This document shows positions 6,943-14,310 of a stretch of DNA of 19,874 bases, piece after piece. Origin of the DNA: Thermoplasmata archaeon. Its GTDB lineage: Archaea; Thermoplasmatota; Thermoplasmata; Sysuiplasmatales; Sysuiplasmataceae. Within the stretch, counting starts at the first letter, position 1, and each line of letters starts with the position of its first letter. Both the position numbers and the translations under genes were made by a program. The notes beneath the pieces were generated by a model, which did not search any database, was not told the origin of the DNA, and was given only the letters and a program-made list of their open reading frames with translations. Location: NCBI GenBank assembly GCA_021811925.1, contig JAKAPY010000009.1, positions 1 through 19,874 of the forward strand, in the 5' to 3' direction.

Positions 6943-8556
6943 ATGGCAGTTCTGTTTCCGTCACCTGACACAATTCTTCTCCTGGCAGCTTACATGATCC
7001 TGATGGGTTCGATACTCGCCTTCGCCATCTATGAATTCAATTCAGGAGTGGCGTTTCAGGTGGCGACGCTGCTCCTTGTGGGCTTCCTTTTCGCTGTCCT
7101 TGTACATTTCCATGTGATCACGACTTCAGGCTATTTCGTGTCTTTTGTGATAGATTTCACGACACCGCTCATAACCCACCTTGTTCTTGTTCTTGTTTTT
7201 GTGGGCATGGGACTGAAGCTCGGATGGGAAGCAAGATCTTTCAGCGGCGAAGGACTGAGAATACTCGCCGCATCCACCGCCATGGCGTTCGTGGATATAC
7301 TTCCCGGTGCGCTAATATTCGGTTACATCTGCGAAGCTGTCTTCGGATGGCCATGGATTTACGGTGCCCTTCTCGGGACGCTCATGGGGGAGACTTCTGC
7401 GGCGGTGGTCATACCCTATGTGGACCACATGTCGACCCTTTCGCATGAGAAGGGAACATCGAGCATGCACACGATAAAACTCTCGAATGTGCTAAAACTC
7501 GAATCGACCCTGAACAGCATCACGCTTCTTCTCTTCATGGTGCTTTTCTACAACGAAATATACTCCGGGAACTTAAACCCGACAACTTCTTCATTCTTGT
7601 CAACCACATGGTCCTCTTTTGTCCTTGTATTTGTGCAGCACTGGCCTGTGCTCATGGTTGTTATTTTCGGCATTCCGGTGCTAATCTACGTCAGCTCCAA
7701 GCTCATTGTCATGGTGACAGAAAGGAAGCTCGTAGACAGGGCGACAAGGAAACTGAAGGTGACGGCTGTCTTTTCGATGAACGACATGATGCTCATCGAC
7801 AAGGATGTGTCGAAGGAATTCGGAGAGAAGCAGTTCCGGATAGGAATGATGCTCTATGGGATAGTACTGGGGATCGCCCTCCTGATTTATGAGACAATAC
7901 AGACACAGCCTGCAACTTCGTTCGCAGGCATAGGAACCCCCCTGTTTTCACTCGTGGCTATGCTTTACTTGGGCTTTTTCCTGGGATATCTCTTCCCTGG
8001 AAACAGAACACGTGGCCTGGATTCGGAGACTCAGAAGACGGGAAAACAGGCTTTCACGGGCATGATGCTGTTTCATGAGGAATTTGAATTGCTTTCCAGG
8101 ATTATATTCTATTTCAGCGTTGGTGTGAGCCTTGGCTTCATGGTCCTGTCGCCCCCTAGCGGAGCCCAAGTCATTACGGGCCATGACTGGATCGGCATAC
8201 TGATTATGGCCATCATCATGGGTCCCGCGTTCATACTGCTCAGGTTCCTGAGCGGTATCGTCGGCCTGCCCATAACATTCTACAGCAGGTTCAGGCGTGA
8301 GACATACAGGCAGGACTTCAAACTGCTCGCGGCTACGATGCCCAAGGGAATTACAGTGGCAGCAGTGGCAGTGCTGATACTCCAGAGCGGAATAGCATAT
8401 TCGACAGATATCGACGTCCTTGCGCGCCTCTCTGTTGTCATTTCAACCGTCGGCTTTACCGTTATCTCGACGATGAAGTCAAGGCAGTCGAAAGGCAATA
8501 TCGATGAGGTAGATGCTCCCGGACAGGCAGATAGCGCTGACCCAGCTGAAAACTGA
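6943..8556 (+). CDS. Cation:proton antiporter-like membrane protein (CPA/NhaP-related)
   Basis: A polytopic membrane protein of 537 residues with about twelve hydrophobic segments in the layout of CPA-superfamily sodium/proton antiporters. Family landmarks are the amphipathic stretch around FSGEGLRI (100-107), the small-residue helix GALLGTLMGETSAAVVIP (141-158), matching the GGTSSAVVIP-type helix of archaeal members, and LKLESTLNSITLLLF (185-199), matching the ES.L.D segment. In the last motif, the acidic residue that normally follows T or N and takes part in ion exchange is serine (S192), and the preceding helix has E150-T151 instead of a T-D pair. The protein may therefore use another residue or have altered ion coupling. 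The C-terminus is a hydrophilic tail of about 25 residues without a TrkA-type domain. Single gene, convergent with surE. Confidence 0.8.
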   Translation: MAVLFPSPDTILLLAAYMILMGSILAFAIYEFNSGVAFQVATLLLVGFLFAVLVHFHVITTSGYFVSFVIDFTTPLITHLVLVLVFVGMGLKLGWEARSFSGEGLRILAASTAMAFVDILPGALIFGYICEAVFGWPWIYGALLGTLMGETSAAVVIPYVDHMSTLSHEKGTSSMHTIKLSNVLKLESTLNSITLLLFMVLFYNEIYSGNLNPTTSSFLSTTWSSFVLVFVQHWPVLMVVIFGIPVLIYVSSKLIVMVTERKLVDRATRKLKVTAVFSMNDMMLIDKDVSKEFGEKQFRIGMMLYGIVLGIALLIYETIQTQPATSFAGIGTPLFSLVAMLYLGFFLGYLFPGNRTRGLDSETQKTGKQAFTGMMLFHEEFELLSRIIFYFSVGVSLGFMVLSPPSGAQVITGHDWIGILIMAIIMGPAFILLRFLSGIVGLPITFYSRFRRETYRQDFKLLAATMPKGITVAAVAVLILQSGIAYSTDIDVLARLSVVISTVGFTVISTMKSRQSKGNIDEVDAPGQADSADPAEN

Positions 8557-8604
8557 AAATCATGCAGGTGCGCAAGACGTGGAGCCAGCTTGGCTGGTGG
8601 TGTT

Positions 8605-9387
8605 TCAGCCCAATAGTTCCCTGAAGAACAATTCAGGGCTGGAAGACTCCTGCGGCTGAATCGAGCCGATCCCGATGGGAGTTATACTTATCTCGGAACG
8701 CGTGAGCACCGTGAAGAGATCCGTGCCCGGTTCGGCCTTTACCTTCTTTGTCCCTGCCAGCCAGAAGTACTTGTTTCCACGCGGATCCTTCCTTTCGACG
8801 ACATAATCGTCAAACATCTCGCCTGCCATTTTCGTAAGGCGGACAGGTGTGGTTTTTGTTGTCTTCACAGGAAAGTTGACGTTGAGCAGATCCACGCCGG
8901 GAGGGAAGCCTTTTTTCATCAGGTATGAGACGATCCTTCCCGCCCACCACGCCGAATTCTCGAATTCCTTCTCTGTCAGGTATTCATCCTCGGAGCTTAT
9001 TTCCTTCGAGAATGCGACTGCCTTGATACCTATGACGCATCCGGACATGGCGGCAGAGACGGTTCCAGAGGAAAAGAAAGACTGCATGCTTATGTTCCCG
9101 CCTATATTGATTCCGGATACAATCATATCGATGTTCTTGCGCTTTACAAGTTTATGGACCGAGACAAAAACACAGTCCGCAGGCGTTCCCCCTATGGCTG
9201 TTGCCTCGTAGTTTTTCAATTTCACACTGCTGATCCTAACCGGCCTGTGGAATGTGATGCTCATTCCTGAACTGCTCTGAGCACCCTTGGGAGCAACAAC
9301 CTTTACTTCTGCCACTTTGGAGAGCACCTTGGAAAGGGATATAATCCCGGGGCTGTAAACACCGTCATCGTTGGTTACAAGAATCAT
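8605..9387 (-). CDS. surE: 5'-nucleotidase SurE
   Basis: A metal-dependent nucleoside 5'/3'-monophosphate phosphatase of 260 residues acting in the cytoplasm. The N-terminus MILVTNDDGVYSPGI carries the metal-binding D7 and D8. S39/S40 in the AQSSSGMS loop and N93/N94 region of SGINIGGN (91-98) complete the usual divalent-metal site. SGTVSAAM (107-114) is the conserved phosphate-binding helix start. Length and motif order match the family. The role is nucleotide pool control and stress survival; the enzyme is common in archaea. The ATG at 9387 is preceded by an A/T-rich stretch (about 9410-9420) that could be a TATA box for a nearly leaderless transcript. It is convergent with the antiporter and divergent from tRNA-Arg. 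Confidence 0.95.
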   Translation of the reverse strand: MILVTNDDGVYSPGIISLSKVLSKVAEVKVVAPKGAQSSSGMSITFHRPVRISSVKLKNYEATAIGGTPADCVFVSVHKLVKRKNIDMIVSGINIGGNISMQSFFSSGTVSAAMSGCVIGIKAVAFSKEISSEDEYLTEKEFENSAWWAGRIVSYLMKKGFPPGVDLLNVNFPVKTTKTTPVRLTKMAGEMFDDYVVERKDPRGNKYFWLAGTKKVKAEPGTDLFTVLTRSEISITPIGIGSIQPQESSSPELFFRELLG

Positions 9388-9536
9388 TATGTGGCTATCT
9401 GCTTCCTGCTTATTCTTATTATCTCAATAGATTGTGATAACAAAGCGGCCAGATGCACAACAGGGATTAAGCACATCCGGTGAGAGCGGGTGCAGACAGG
9501 CAGTAACGGGTGCGACGGCAAGAGGATATAAGCACG

Positions 9537-9544
9537 TTTTTAAA
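9537..9544 (+). promoter_or_regulatory. TATA-like box of tRNA-Arg
   Basis: TTTTTAAA lies 24 to 31 bases before the first base of the mature tRNA, the standard archaeal spacing for a start at or just before the tRNA 5' end. A second A/T element, ATATAAG (about 9526-9532), is further upstream and less well placed. Confidence 0.5.
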
Positions 9545-9567
9545 CGGGCTGCTGTTACATCAGTTCC

Positions 9568-9663
9568 GGGCCCGTAGCTTAGTACGGATATAGCACTGGC
9601 CTTCTAATGAAGGCTCATGAAGAAGAAAGCCAGATGTCCCGGGTTCAAATCCCGGCGGGCCCG
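9568..9663 (+). tRNA. tRNA-Arg (anticodon TCT) with a 21-base intron at 37/38
   Basis: The acceptor arms GGGCCCG (9568-9574) and CGGGCCC (9656-9662) pair over seven bases, with discriminator G at 9663. The T arm is CCGGG-TTCAAAT-CCCGG (9639-9655). The anticodon stem is CTGGC (9596-9600) with GCCAG (9629-9633). The loop is CTTCTA, then an intron, then A, giving anticodon TCT at 9603-9605. The D stem has three good pairs and one T-T mismatch. The intron 9607-9627 sits at the canonical archaeal position between 37 and 38. No CCA is encoded. This tRNA reads AGA and, with wobble, AGG codons. Confidence 0.93.
9607..9627 (+). other. tRNA-Arg intron with bulge-helix-bulge splice sites
   Basis: The exon bases CTTC (9601-9604) pair with GAAG (9622-9625) to form a four-base central helix. 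On one side is a three-base bulge T-A|A (9605-9607), on the other A-A|A (9626-9628), with cuts between the second and third base of each bulge. This is the substrate form of the archaeal splicing endonuclease. The helix on the intron side is weak (only TGA/TCA inside the loop), so the element is best described as a canonical outer and central part with a relaxed inner helix. Confidence 0.85.
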
Positions 9664-9846
9664 TCTTGACTTCAACCCGGGTATCCGTGTCTGCACTTTT
9701 TTCGTTGCATGTTATTCCCGATCACTGTTTAGTACGAGGAACATGTTTGCGAAGTGTTCTATGGGTCTACGAGGAACAACTGGGTGCCATTCACCGCTGC
9801 CTTGTACTCCACAGGCCTGAGGTGCCGTGCAAAAGCTCCATGAGGG

Positions 9847-9981
9847 ATGTCACTGCCGCTTGGAAAGCCTGACCGCCAGCGTCTGGAGCATATCTTTATG
9901 GAAGAGGCTAATCAGTACAATGGATTCGGCGCTCCACCACCGTTTGAAGACGACGGCATCTGCGCCGGGGTGGAGTCGTGA
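9847..9981 (+). pseudogene. 44-residue open frame, possible gene remnant
   Basis: The frame starts at an ATG just after an in-frame TGA (9841-9843) and encodes a hydrophilic peptide containing GKPDRQRLEHIF and YNGFGAPPPFEDDG. I do not recognise a family. Its stop overlaps the GTG of the HAD fragment as GTGA, the arrangement of translationally coupled genes. That overlap suggests that both are the remains of an operon in which this piece is the end of a longer protein. It could instead be a chance frame. Confidence 0.3.
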
Positions 9982-10073
9982 AGATTGAAGGGCCGCAGGC
10001 AATGCTGCTGGATCTTGATGATACAATATTAGCTTTTGAAATTGTTCACGCCGATTGCTGGGCGCAGCCATGA
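9978..10073 (+). pseudogene. Truncated HAD-superfamily hydrolase (N-terminal motif only)
   Basis: Thirty-one codons from GTG to TGA encode the first strand and motif I of a HAD hydrolase: LLDLDDTILAF, with the nucleophile and acid aspartates in the DxDxT pattern (D-L-D-D-T), followed by VHADCW. Such enzymes are usually 200 or more residues, so motifs II to IV and the cap are missing. I read the other two plus-strand frames up to the stop of coaA and found no continuation, so this is a deletion or decay remnant and not a simple frameshift. The fragment lies between tRNA-Arg and coaA. Confidence 0.65.
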
Positions 10074-10196
10074 GCTGCCTTTATCTGAAAGCTGTTTCTC
10101 TTGCCAGGCGGTTTAACAGGGCGCATATACCCCGTCGGAACAGATTCCTTCCTGAGGCTGGCTTATTCATTACTGCTGACTTCGAGGGGACCGTTT

Positions 10197-11144
10197 TCAG
10201 ATTTTGCGAAGCATTATCTGGTCGGTGAAGTGATTTTCTCCCTTGCCCAAAATAAGATCGGCGTGGAACTTGGTGCCCGCAATATGGTCGTGAAGGTTTA
10301 CGGCGTTGATCTCGTCCCATATCCTGCCTGAAACTTCGACAGCTTCCTCCCTGCTCATGAACGAGTATTTGTGGAAGTACGATCGCCTGTCCTTGAATGC
10401 AGTCTTCATCAGGACAAGGAACCTCTCGATAAACCACTGTTTGATTATCGCCTCGTCTGCGTCCACATAGATTGAGAAATCAAAGAAGTCGGATACGACG
10501 AGACCCGGAAATCTCTCCGAGCTGAAACGCCTCCCGCTCTGAAGCACGTTCAACCCTTCGACAATCACGACATCCGGCTTGTGCACCGTCATGAACTTGC
10601 CCGGCATTATGTCATATTCTAAGTGTGAGTAAAGGGGTGTTTTGAGCCTTCCCTTCCCAGACTTGAGATCCATCAGGAAGTTGAGAAGTGCTCTTGTGTC
10701 GTAGCTCTCCGGAAACCCCTTCTTGTTCATCAGCCCCCTTTCGGCAAGAGTTCTGTTTGGAAAAAGGAAGCCGTCGGTTGTTACTATTTCAACGGCCGGT
10801 TTCTGCTCCCACCTCTGGATTATGGCCTGCAGTATCCTTGCGGTGGTACTCTTCCCGACCGCGACACTTCCACCTATGCCGATGACGTAAGGGACCTTTA
10901 GATGTGATTTGCCAAAGAACTGGCTCCTTGCCCTGTAGAGCTCAAGTGAAGCAACGTAATGTAGGCCGAGGAGTCTGCACAGAGGCAGGTATACCTCCCT
11001 CACCTCACGGAGGGAGATTCTCTCGTTTATGCCGAGGAGCTTCTCAAAATCGCCCTGTTCCAGCGTGAGCGGCGTTGAATTCCTGAGCTTCGACCATTGT
11101 CCGCGGCTAAAAACTATGTACGGCGTAAGGTCCCTAGCAGGCAT
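10197..11144 (-). CDS. coaA: Pantothenate kinase, bacterial type I (CoaA)
   Basis: It phosphorylates pantothenate with ATP, the first committed step of CoA synthesis in bacteria. The 315-residue length equals that of E. coli CoaA (316), and similarity runs end to end. Residues 5-60 have the PYIVFSRGQW start and the GINE..SL.EV..VYLPL block. The P-loop is GGSVAVGKST (91-100). VTTDGF carries the catalytic aspartate D124, followed by the GLMNKKGFPESYD segment. Further motifs are the PLYSHLEYDI and EGLNVLQSG blocks and the SDFFDFSIYVDA segment. A strong GGAGAGGTG ribosome site stands before the ATG, as expected for a downstream gene in a transcript with the MFS gene 54 bases ahead. Most archaea use pantoate kinase and phosphopantothenate synthetase instead, so a bacterial origin is likely. 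Confidence 0.95.
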   Translation of the reverse strand: MPARDLTPYIVFSRGQWSKLRNSTPLTLEQGDFEKLLGINERISLREVREVYLPLCRLLGLHYVASLELYRARSQFFGKSHLKVPYVIGIGGSVAVGKSTTARILQAIIQRWEQKPAVEIVTTDGFLFPNRTLAERGLMNKKGFPESYDTRALLNFLMDLKSGKGRLKTPLYSHLEYDIMPGKFMTVHKPDVVIVEGLNVLQSGRRFSSERFPGLVVSDFFDFSIYVDADEAIIKQWFIERFLVLMKTAFKDRRSYFHKYSFMSREEAVEVSGRIWDEINAVNLHDHIAGTKFHADLILGKGENHFTDQIMLRKI

Positions 11145-11198
11145 CAGGCACCTCTCCTGTCCAAGACCAGGATATCATCTTGCTCAGGCCAACCACAA

Positions 11199-12512
11199 TC
11201 AATTTGTTATTTTATCTTTGCCTGAGACCCATGTTTCAGGTATGATGGCTATTCCGACAACAAGCACGATGCATGAAATGAGGAGATTCAATATCCAGGA
11301 GGCGGCTATCCCGAAGGTCCCTGCAAGGAGTGGTATTATTGTCACCGCCCACGAACCCACTATTGCTCCCCCGTTATACGCGAAACCGGTTGCCGTGACC
11401 CTGTACCGTTTGCTGAATGTTTCGGACAGCAAAGCAGGAATGGTCGAAAATATCATTGCCTCGCTGAATGCAATGATGCTCATTGCCGTGACGAAAACTA
11501 GTGGTGTCCTGGAAAGGGATGCTATCGTCAATGGAGCGATTATAACCGTCAGCAGCACTGCATACCAAAGCATAGGTCTGCGCCTGCCGCCTATCCTGTT
11601 GATCAGAGCGCCGCCGAGCCATACACCCAATAGCGAAATGAAGTTTATCAGAAGGATGTAGAACAGTCCTGTCTGCAGATTCACACCGAGATACCGCCCA
11701 TCCTCAATGTATATGGGCCAGAAACTGAACGTTGCCGAATTGATGTAGAGAAGTGCAGTTGTAATTATCAGTGCAAGGGCCATGCGTCCGCCGGATTCTC
11801 TGAAAAGTGCGAAGAGGGGAGTCCTCTCTACTTCACCCTTTGCACTCATGTCGCTGAATACTTCAGTCTCCGAGACCCCAAACCTTATGGCAAGAATGAT
11901 TGCCCCGGGGATGAGAGTGCTGAAGAACATGATGCGCCAGCCGATGTCTGCAACATTCGTTGTCGAGGCAATGACTATGAGTGCAAAGGCTGCAATCAGG
12001 AATCCGGAGCCAAAACCGCTCTGTACAAATGCACCTACCATTCCGCGCTTTTCGGGTGGAATACTTTCCATTGAAAGAGCAGTCCCTCCCCCATACTCGG
12101 CCCCGCCGAACATACCCTCAATGAAGACAAGGACATAGAGTACAACAGGGACTACAATGCCCGCGTTGGCGTAAGGAGGCAAGAGCCCGAGAGATGCAGA
12201 GAACGCGGAGAAACCGATGATTGAAATCACAAGGAGTCGTTTCCTTCCTATTCTATCCCCAAGAGCAGCCCCCAAATATACAGACCCTACGGAGCGGGCT
12301 ATAGCACCAACAACAAATGCCAGAATGGTCGCGATGAAGCCACCGAAACCAGCCGGGAAGAGAATGACCGAGATTATGGGAACCAGAAGGACGTAGCTTA
12401 TGCTCACATATCCATCCATCAACCAGCCTGACCATGCGGCTATTACCTGATGCCACTGGCCTCCGCTGAGACCGTAGACCTTCATCGGACGCATGTGATG
12501 CGTATCTTGCAT
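11199..12512 (-). CDS. MFS transporter (sugar/metabolite:proton symporter type)
   Basis: A twelve-helix major facilitator carrier of about 437 residues. It starts with a short cytosolic segment containing GQWHQVIAAWSGWLMDGY, the form seen in metabolite:proton symporters of the aromatic-acid/ProP type. GAALGDRIGRKR after the second helix is a full motif A, and a repeat of the motif, GGALINRIGGRRRP, follows the eighth. The start at 12512 is preferred: the open frame to 12617 has no membrane or family character, and an AGGTAGGT element precedes this ATG, although in-frame ATGs at 12494 and 12485 are possible. coaA follows on the same strand after 54 bases, so uptake of pantothenate or a precursor is an attractive but unproven idea. 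Confidence 0.86.
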   Translation of the reverse strand: MQDTHHMRPMKVYGLSGGQWHQVIAAWSGWLMDGYVSISYVLLVPIISVILFPAGFGGFIATILAFVVGAIARSVGSVYLGAALGDRIGRKRLLVISIIGFSAFSASLGLLPPYANAGIVVPVVLYVLVFIEGMFGGAEYGGGTALSMESIPPEKRGMVGAFVQSGFGSGFLIAAFALIVIASTTNVADIGWRIMFFSTLIPGAIILAIRFGVSETEVFSDMSAKGEVERTPLFALFRESGGRMALALIITTALLYINSATFSFWPIYIEDGRYLGVNLQTGLFYILLINFISLLGVWLGGALINRIGGRRRPMLWYAVLLTVIIAPLTIASLSRTPLVFVTAMSIIAFSEAMIFSTIPALLSETFSKRYRVTATGFAYNGGAIVGSWAVTIIPLLAGTFGIAASWILNLLISCIVLVVGIAIIPETWVSGKDKITN

Positions 12513-12680
12513 AAGATACCTACCTATTCTCTGTGGACCTCTCAATGGACTCTTGAGAAAGCCTCTTTCATGGGCGACTGACCGGATTGCAGAAATAATC
12601 GAATGGAGAAATGGCAACTTACTAACGCTTATCCTTGGATTAGTGCAAGAAGAATGGGCACCAAATAGCCAGAAGAATTC

Positions 12681-12842
12681 ATGCGGACTTATGAAAAAGC
12701 AGCCAGTTCTGGAAATTTCGACAATGTCGCTCCCCTATTGTCTGAGAAGGCTGTATTTTGGTTCTCGGATGGATCATATACAGGGATCGGAAGCATAAGA
12801 ATTGCCTTCGAGAATATCTGGAGTATTAGCAGGGATGAATAA
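12681..12842 (+). pseudogene. Fragment of a SnoaL/NTF2-like protein
   Basis: A 53-codon frame whose product matches the first half of small NTF2-fold (SnoaL/YybH-like) proteins: an N-terminal helix YEKAASSGNFDNVAPLLSE, then AVFWFSDGSYTG with its typical aromatic strand and DGSYxG turn, then IRIAFENIWSISRDE. Family members run to about 120-140 residues with a further four-stranded sheet, absent here. The frame ends at TAA, and an in-frame TAG stands five codons before the ATG, with the intervening PEEF still fitting the family. The next 60 bases hold stops in the likely frames. It is best read as a decayed gene; a genuine short protein is possible but less likely. Confidence 0.6.
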
Positions 12843-12990
12843 TATTGAGTAGGAATGCTACTCCAAACAACCCTCTTACCGGCCGGCGACCGTGTAAGTC
12901 ATTTGTTATTCGCTTGCTTAGCTAAATGGCTCCCTGCCCATTCATTGGCGCAATGTTGACACACATTTGATGGTCAAAGCAGATGGTTAG

Positions 12991-12998
12991 TTTTAATC
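12991..12998 (+). promoter_or_regulatory. TATA-like box of the MFS gene at 13021
   Basis: TTTTAATC is centred about 27 bases before the GTG at 13021. This spacing fits a leaderless transcript and argues for that GTG over the one at 13000, which would lie before the start of transcription. Confidence 0.45.
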
Positions 12999-13020
12999 AG
13001 TGGTTCCGATACTCCCTCTC

Positions 13021-14277
13021 GTGAAAAACAAGCGAGAGGCTTCCGATGGCAGAATGCTTCTCACCACCGCTGCAACTTTGCTGCTACTCCTGTTTTCAAC
13101 AACCTTCTTCCTCAGAATGACCGGGGTCATGGTGCAGACCACCATTCCCCTGTTTGCAGAAAGCTACCTGGGCATGAACACGGCTGATGTAGGCATTGTC
13201 TCTACACTGTTCCTGCTCGCGGGTGTGTTCTCGCCGCTGCTTATTGTCATAAGAGTCAATGTCGACAGCCTGGACAAGTCGCTGGTGCTGTTCTCTGCAT
13301 TCTTTGCCGCAACAATACCGCTCTTCTATCTGGTAACCGACCGGATCGAGTTCCTCTTGCTCGTAGTCTGTTCATCCGTGGCATCATCCACTTTGATGCC
13401 TCTGATGCTTACAAGCGCCCAGACGCTGCGCGGAGGGAACGCACAGAGGAATATTGGACTCTATACGGTTGCACTGAGTTCCAGCCTGGTTGCTGGCCCA
13501 TTTATTGAGGGGTTTTCGGCACAGTCTTTCGGAGGGCTCAAGCCTGTATTCCTGGTCTTTTTCCCTTTCGTCGCCCTTTCGGTTGTACTGCTTGCCCTGA
13601 GACATTGGGTAAGAAACGGCAACGATGGGAGTGACAGGCCGGTCACAGTGCAGGCTGCTCCGCCGCGAACCCGAATGACTTTCTCCAATGTTCGCGATGT
13701 ACTTGTTTCGGGCTCATTTCTCGTTCCAACTATCGGACAGTTAAGTTACTCGATAGTATTCGCCAGCATACTTGCCTTCGGAGGGCTGCTGGCGGAGGAG
13801 AAAATCAATGCGGGCTACGGTCTTGTGTTTTATCTGTTTGGTATTTTTTTCACGACGTCATGGATTGTCAGGGTGTTGCTCACGATAATGCCAAATATAC
13901 ACAACAAGATCAAGCTTCTGCACGTATCCGTAGTCCTTTCTGTTTCAGGGCTGCTTCTTGCCGGAGCCGCTACAAGCGCAACAGCCATGTTCGCAACTTT
14001 CGCACTGCTTGGTGTTCCGCATGGCCTGCAGTATCCGGTTTCAACGATGCTTATAGCGGAGAAAATTGAAAGGAAAGACCTTCCTGTGGCAAATGCCCTG
14101 TTCACATCAATCGGAGCGATTGCAATGGCAGCAACGCCTGTCGCCATTGGCTATCTGTCAGTGCGCACCGGTCTTGCCGATGCCCTTGTGCTTCTCGTCA
14201 TCCCTGTCCTTGCATTGTGGTCCGTCTTCTATCTGCTTTCGAAGCGGGACATGAGAACAAACCATGTTGACTTTTGA
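13021..14277 (+). CDS. MFS transporter, substrate unknown
   Basis: A carrier of about 418 residues with twelve hydrophobic segments in two bundles separated by a basic-polar loop (RHWVRNGNDGSDRP, near the middle). The N-terminus is short and basic (KNKREASDGR), and the first helix leads into TGVMVQTTIPLFAES, a pattern common among drug/metabolite efflux MFS members. Motif A is degenerate after helix two. The start GTG at 13021 is preferred over GTG at 13000 because of the TATA spacing. The gene is transcribed alone, divergent from the other MFS gene across a region with a gene fragment, and convergent with the hydrolase. Confidence 0.85.
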   Translation: MKNKREASDGRMLLTTAATLLLLLFSTTFFLRMTGVMVQTTIPLFAESYLGMNTADVGIVSTLFLLAGVFSPLLIVIRVNVDSLDKSLVLFSAFFAATIPLFYLVTDRIEFLLLVVCSSVASSTLMPLMLTSAQTLRGGNAQRNIGLYTVALSSSLVAGPFIEGFSAQSFGGLKPVFLVFFPFVALSVVLLALRHWVRNGNDGSDRPVTVQAAPPRTRMTFSNVRDVLVSGSFLVPTIGQLSYSIVFASILAFGGLLAEEKINAGYGLVFYLFGIFFTTSWIVRVLLTIMPNIHNKIKLLHVSVVLSVSGLLLAGAATSATAMFATFALLGVPHGLQYPVSTMLIAEKIERKDLPVANALFTSIGAIAMAATPVAIGYLSVRTGLADALVLLVIPVLALWSVFYLLSKRDMRTNHVDF

Positions 14278-14310
14278 ACATCATTTTTGACCACAGCCAT
14301 TCATAGCGCC

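Larger units (their letters stand above)
9664..10196. other. Degenerate intergenic region downstream of tRNA-Arg
   Basis: About 530 bases without an intact gene. It holds a 44-codon open frame (9847-9981) and an overlapping truncated HAD hydrolase start (9978-10073); the first 180 and the last 120 bases show nothing I can assign. I looked for an integrase or transposase remnant and for a direct repeat of the tRNA 3' end and saw neither. Confidence 0.5.
12513..13020. other. Intergenic region with a gene fragment
   Basis: About 500 bases between two divergent MFS genes. It contains the SnoaL-like fragment at 12681-12842 and a TATA-like box for the right-hand gene. The stretches 12513-12680 and 12843-12985 show no supported gene, RNA or repeat. 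Confidence 0.5.

Noticed and set aside
10070..10228. 52-codon plus-strand frame beginning beside the HAD fragment
   Set aside because: It overlaps the 3' end of coaA, lacks HAD motifs and shows no family resemblance.
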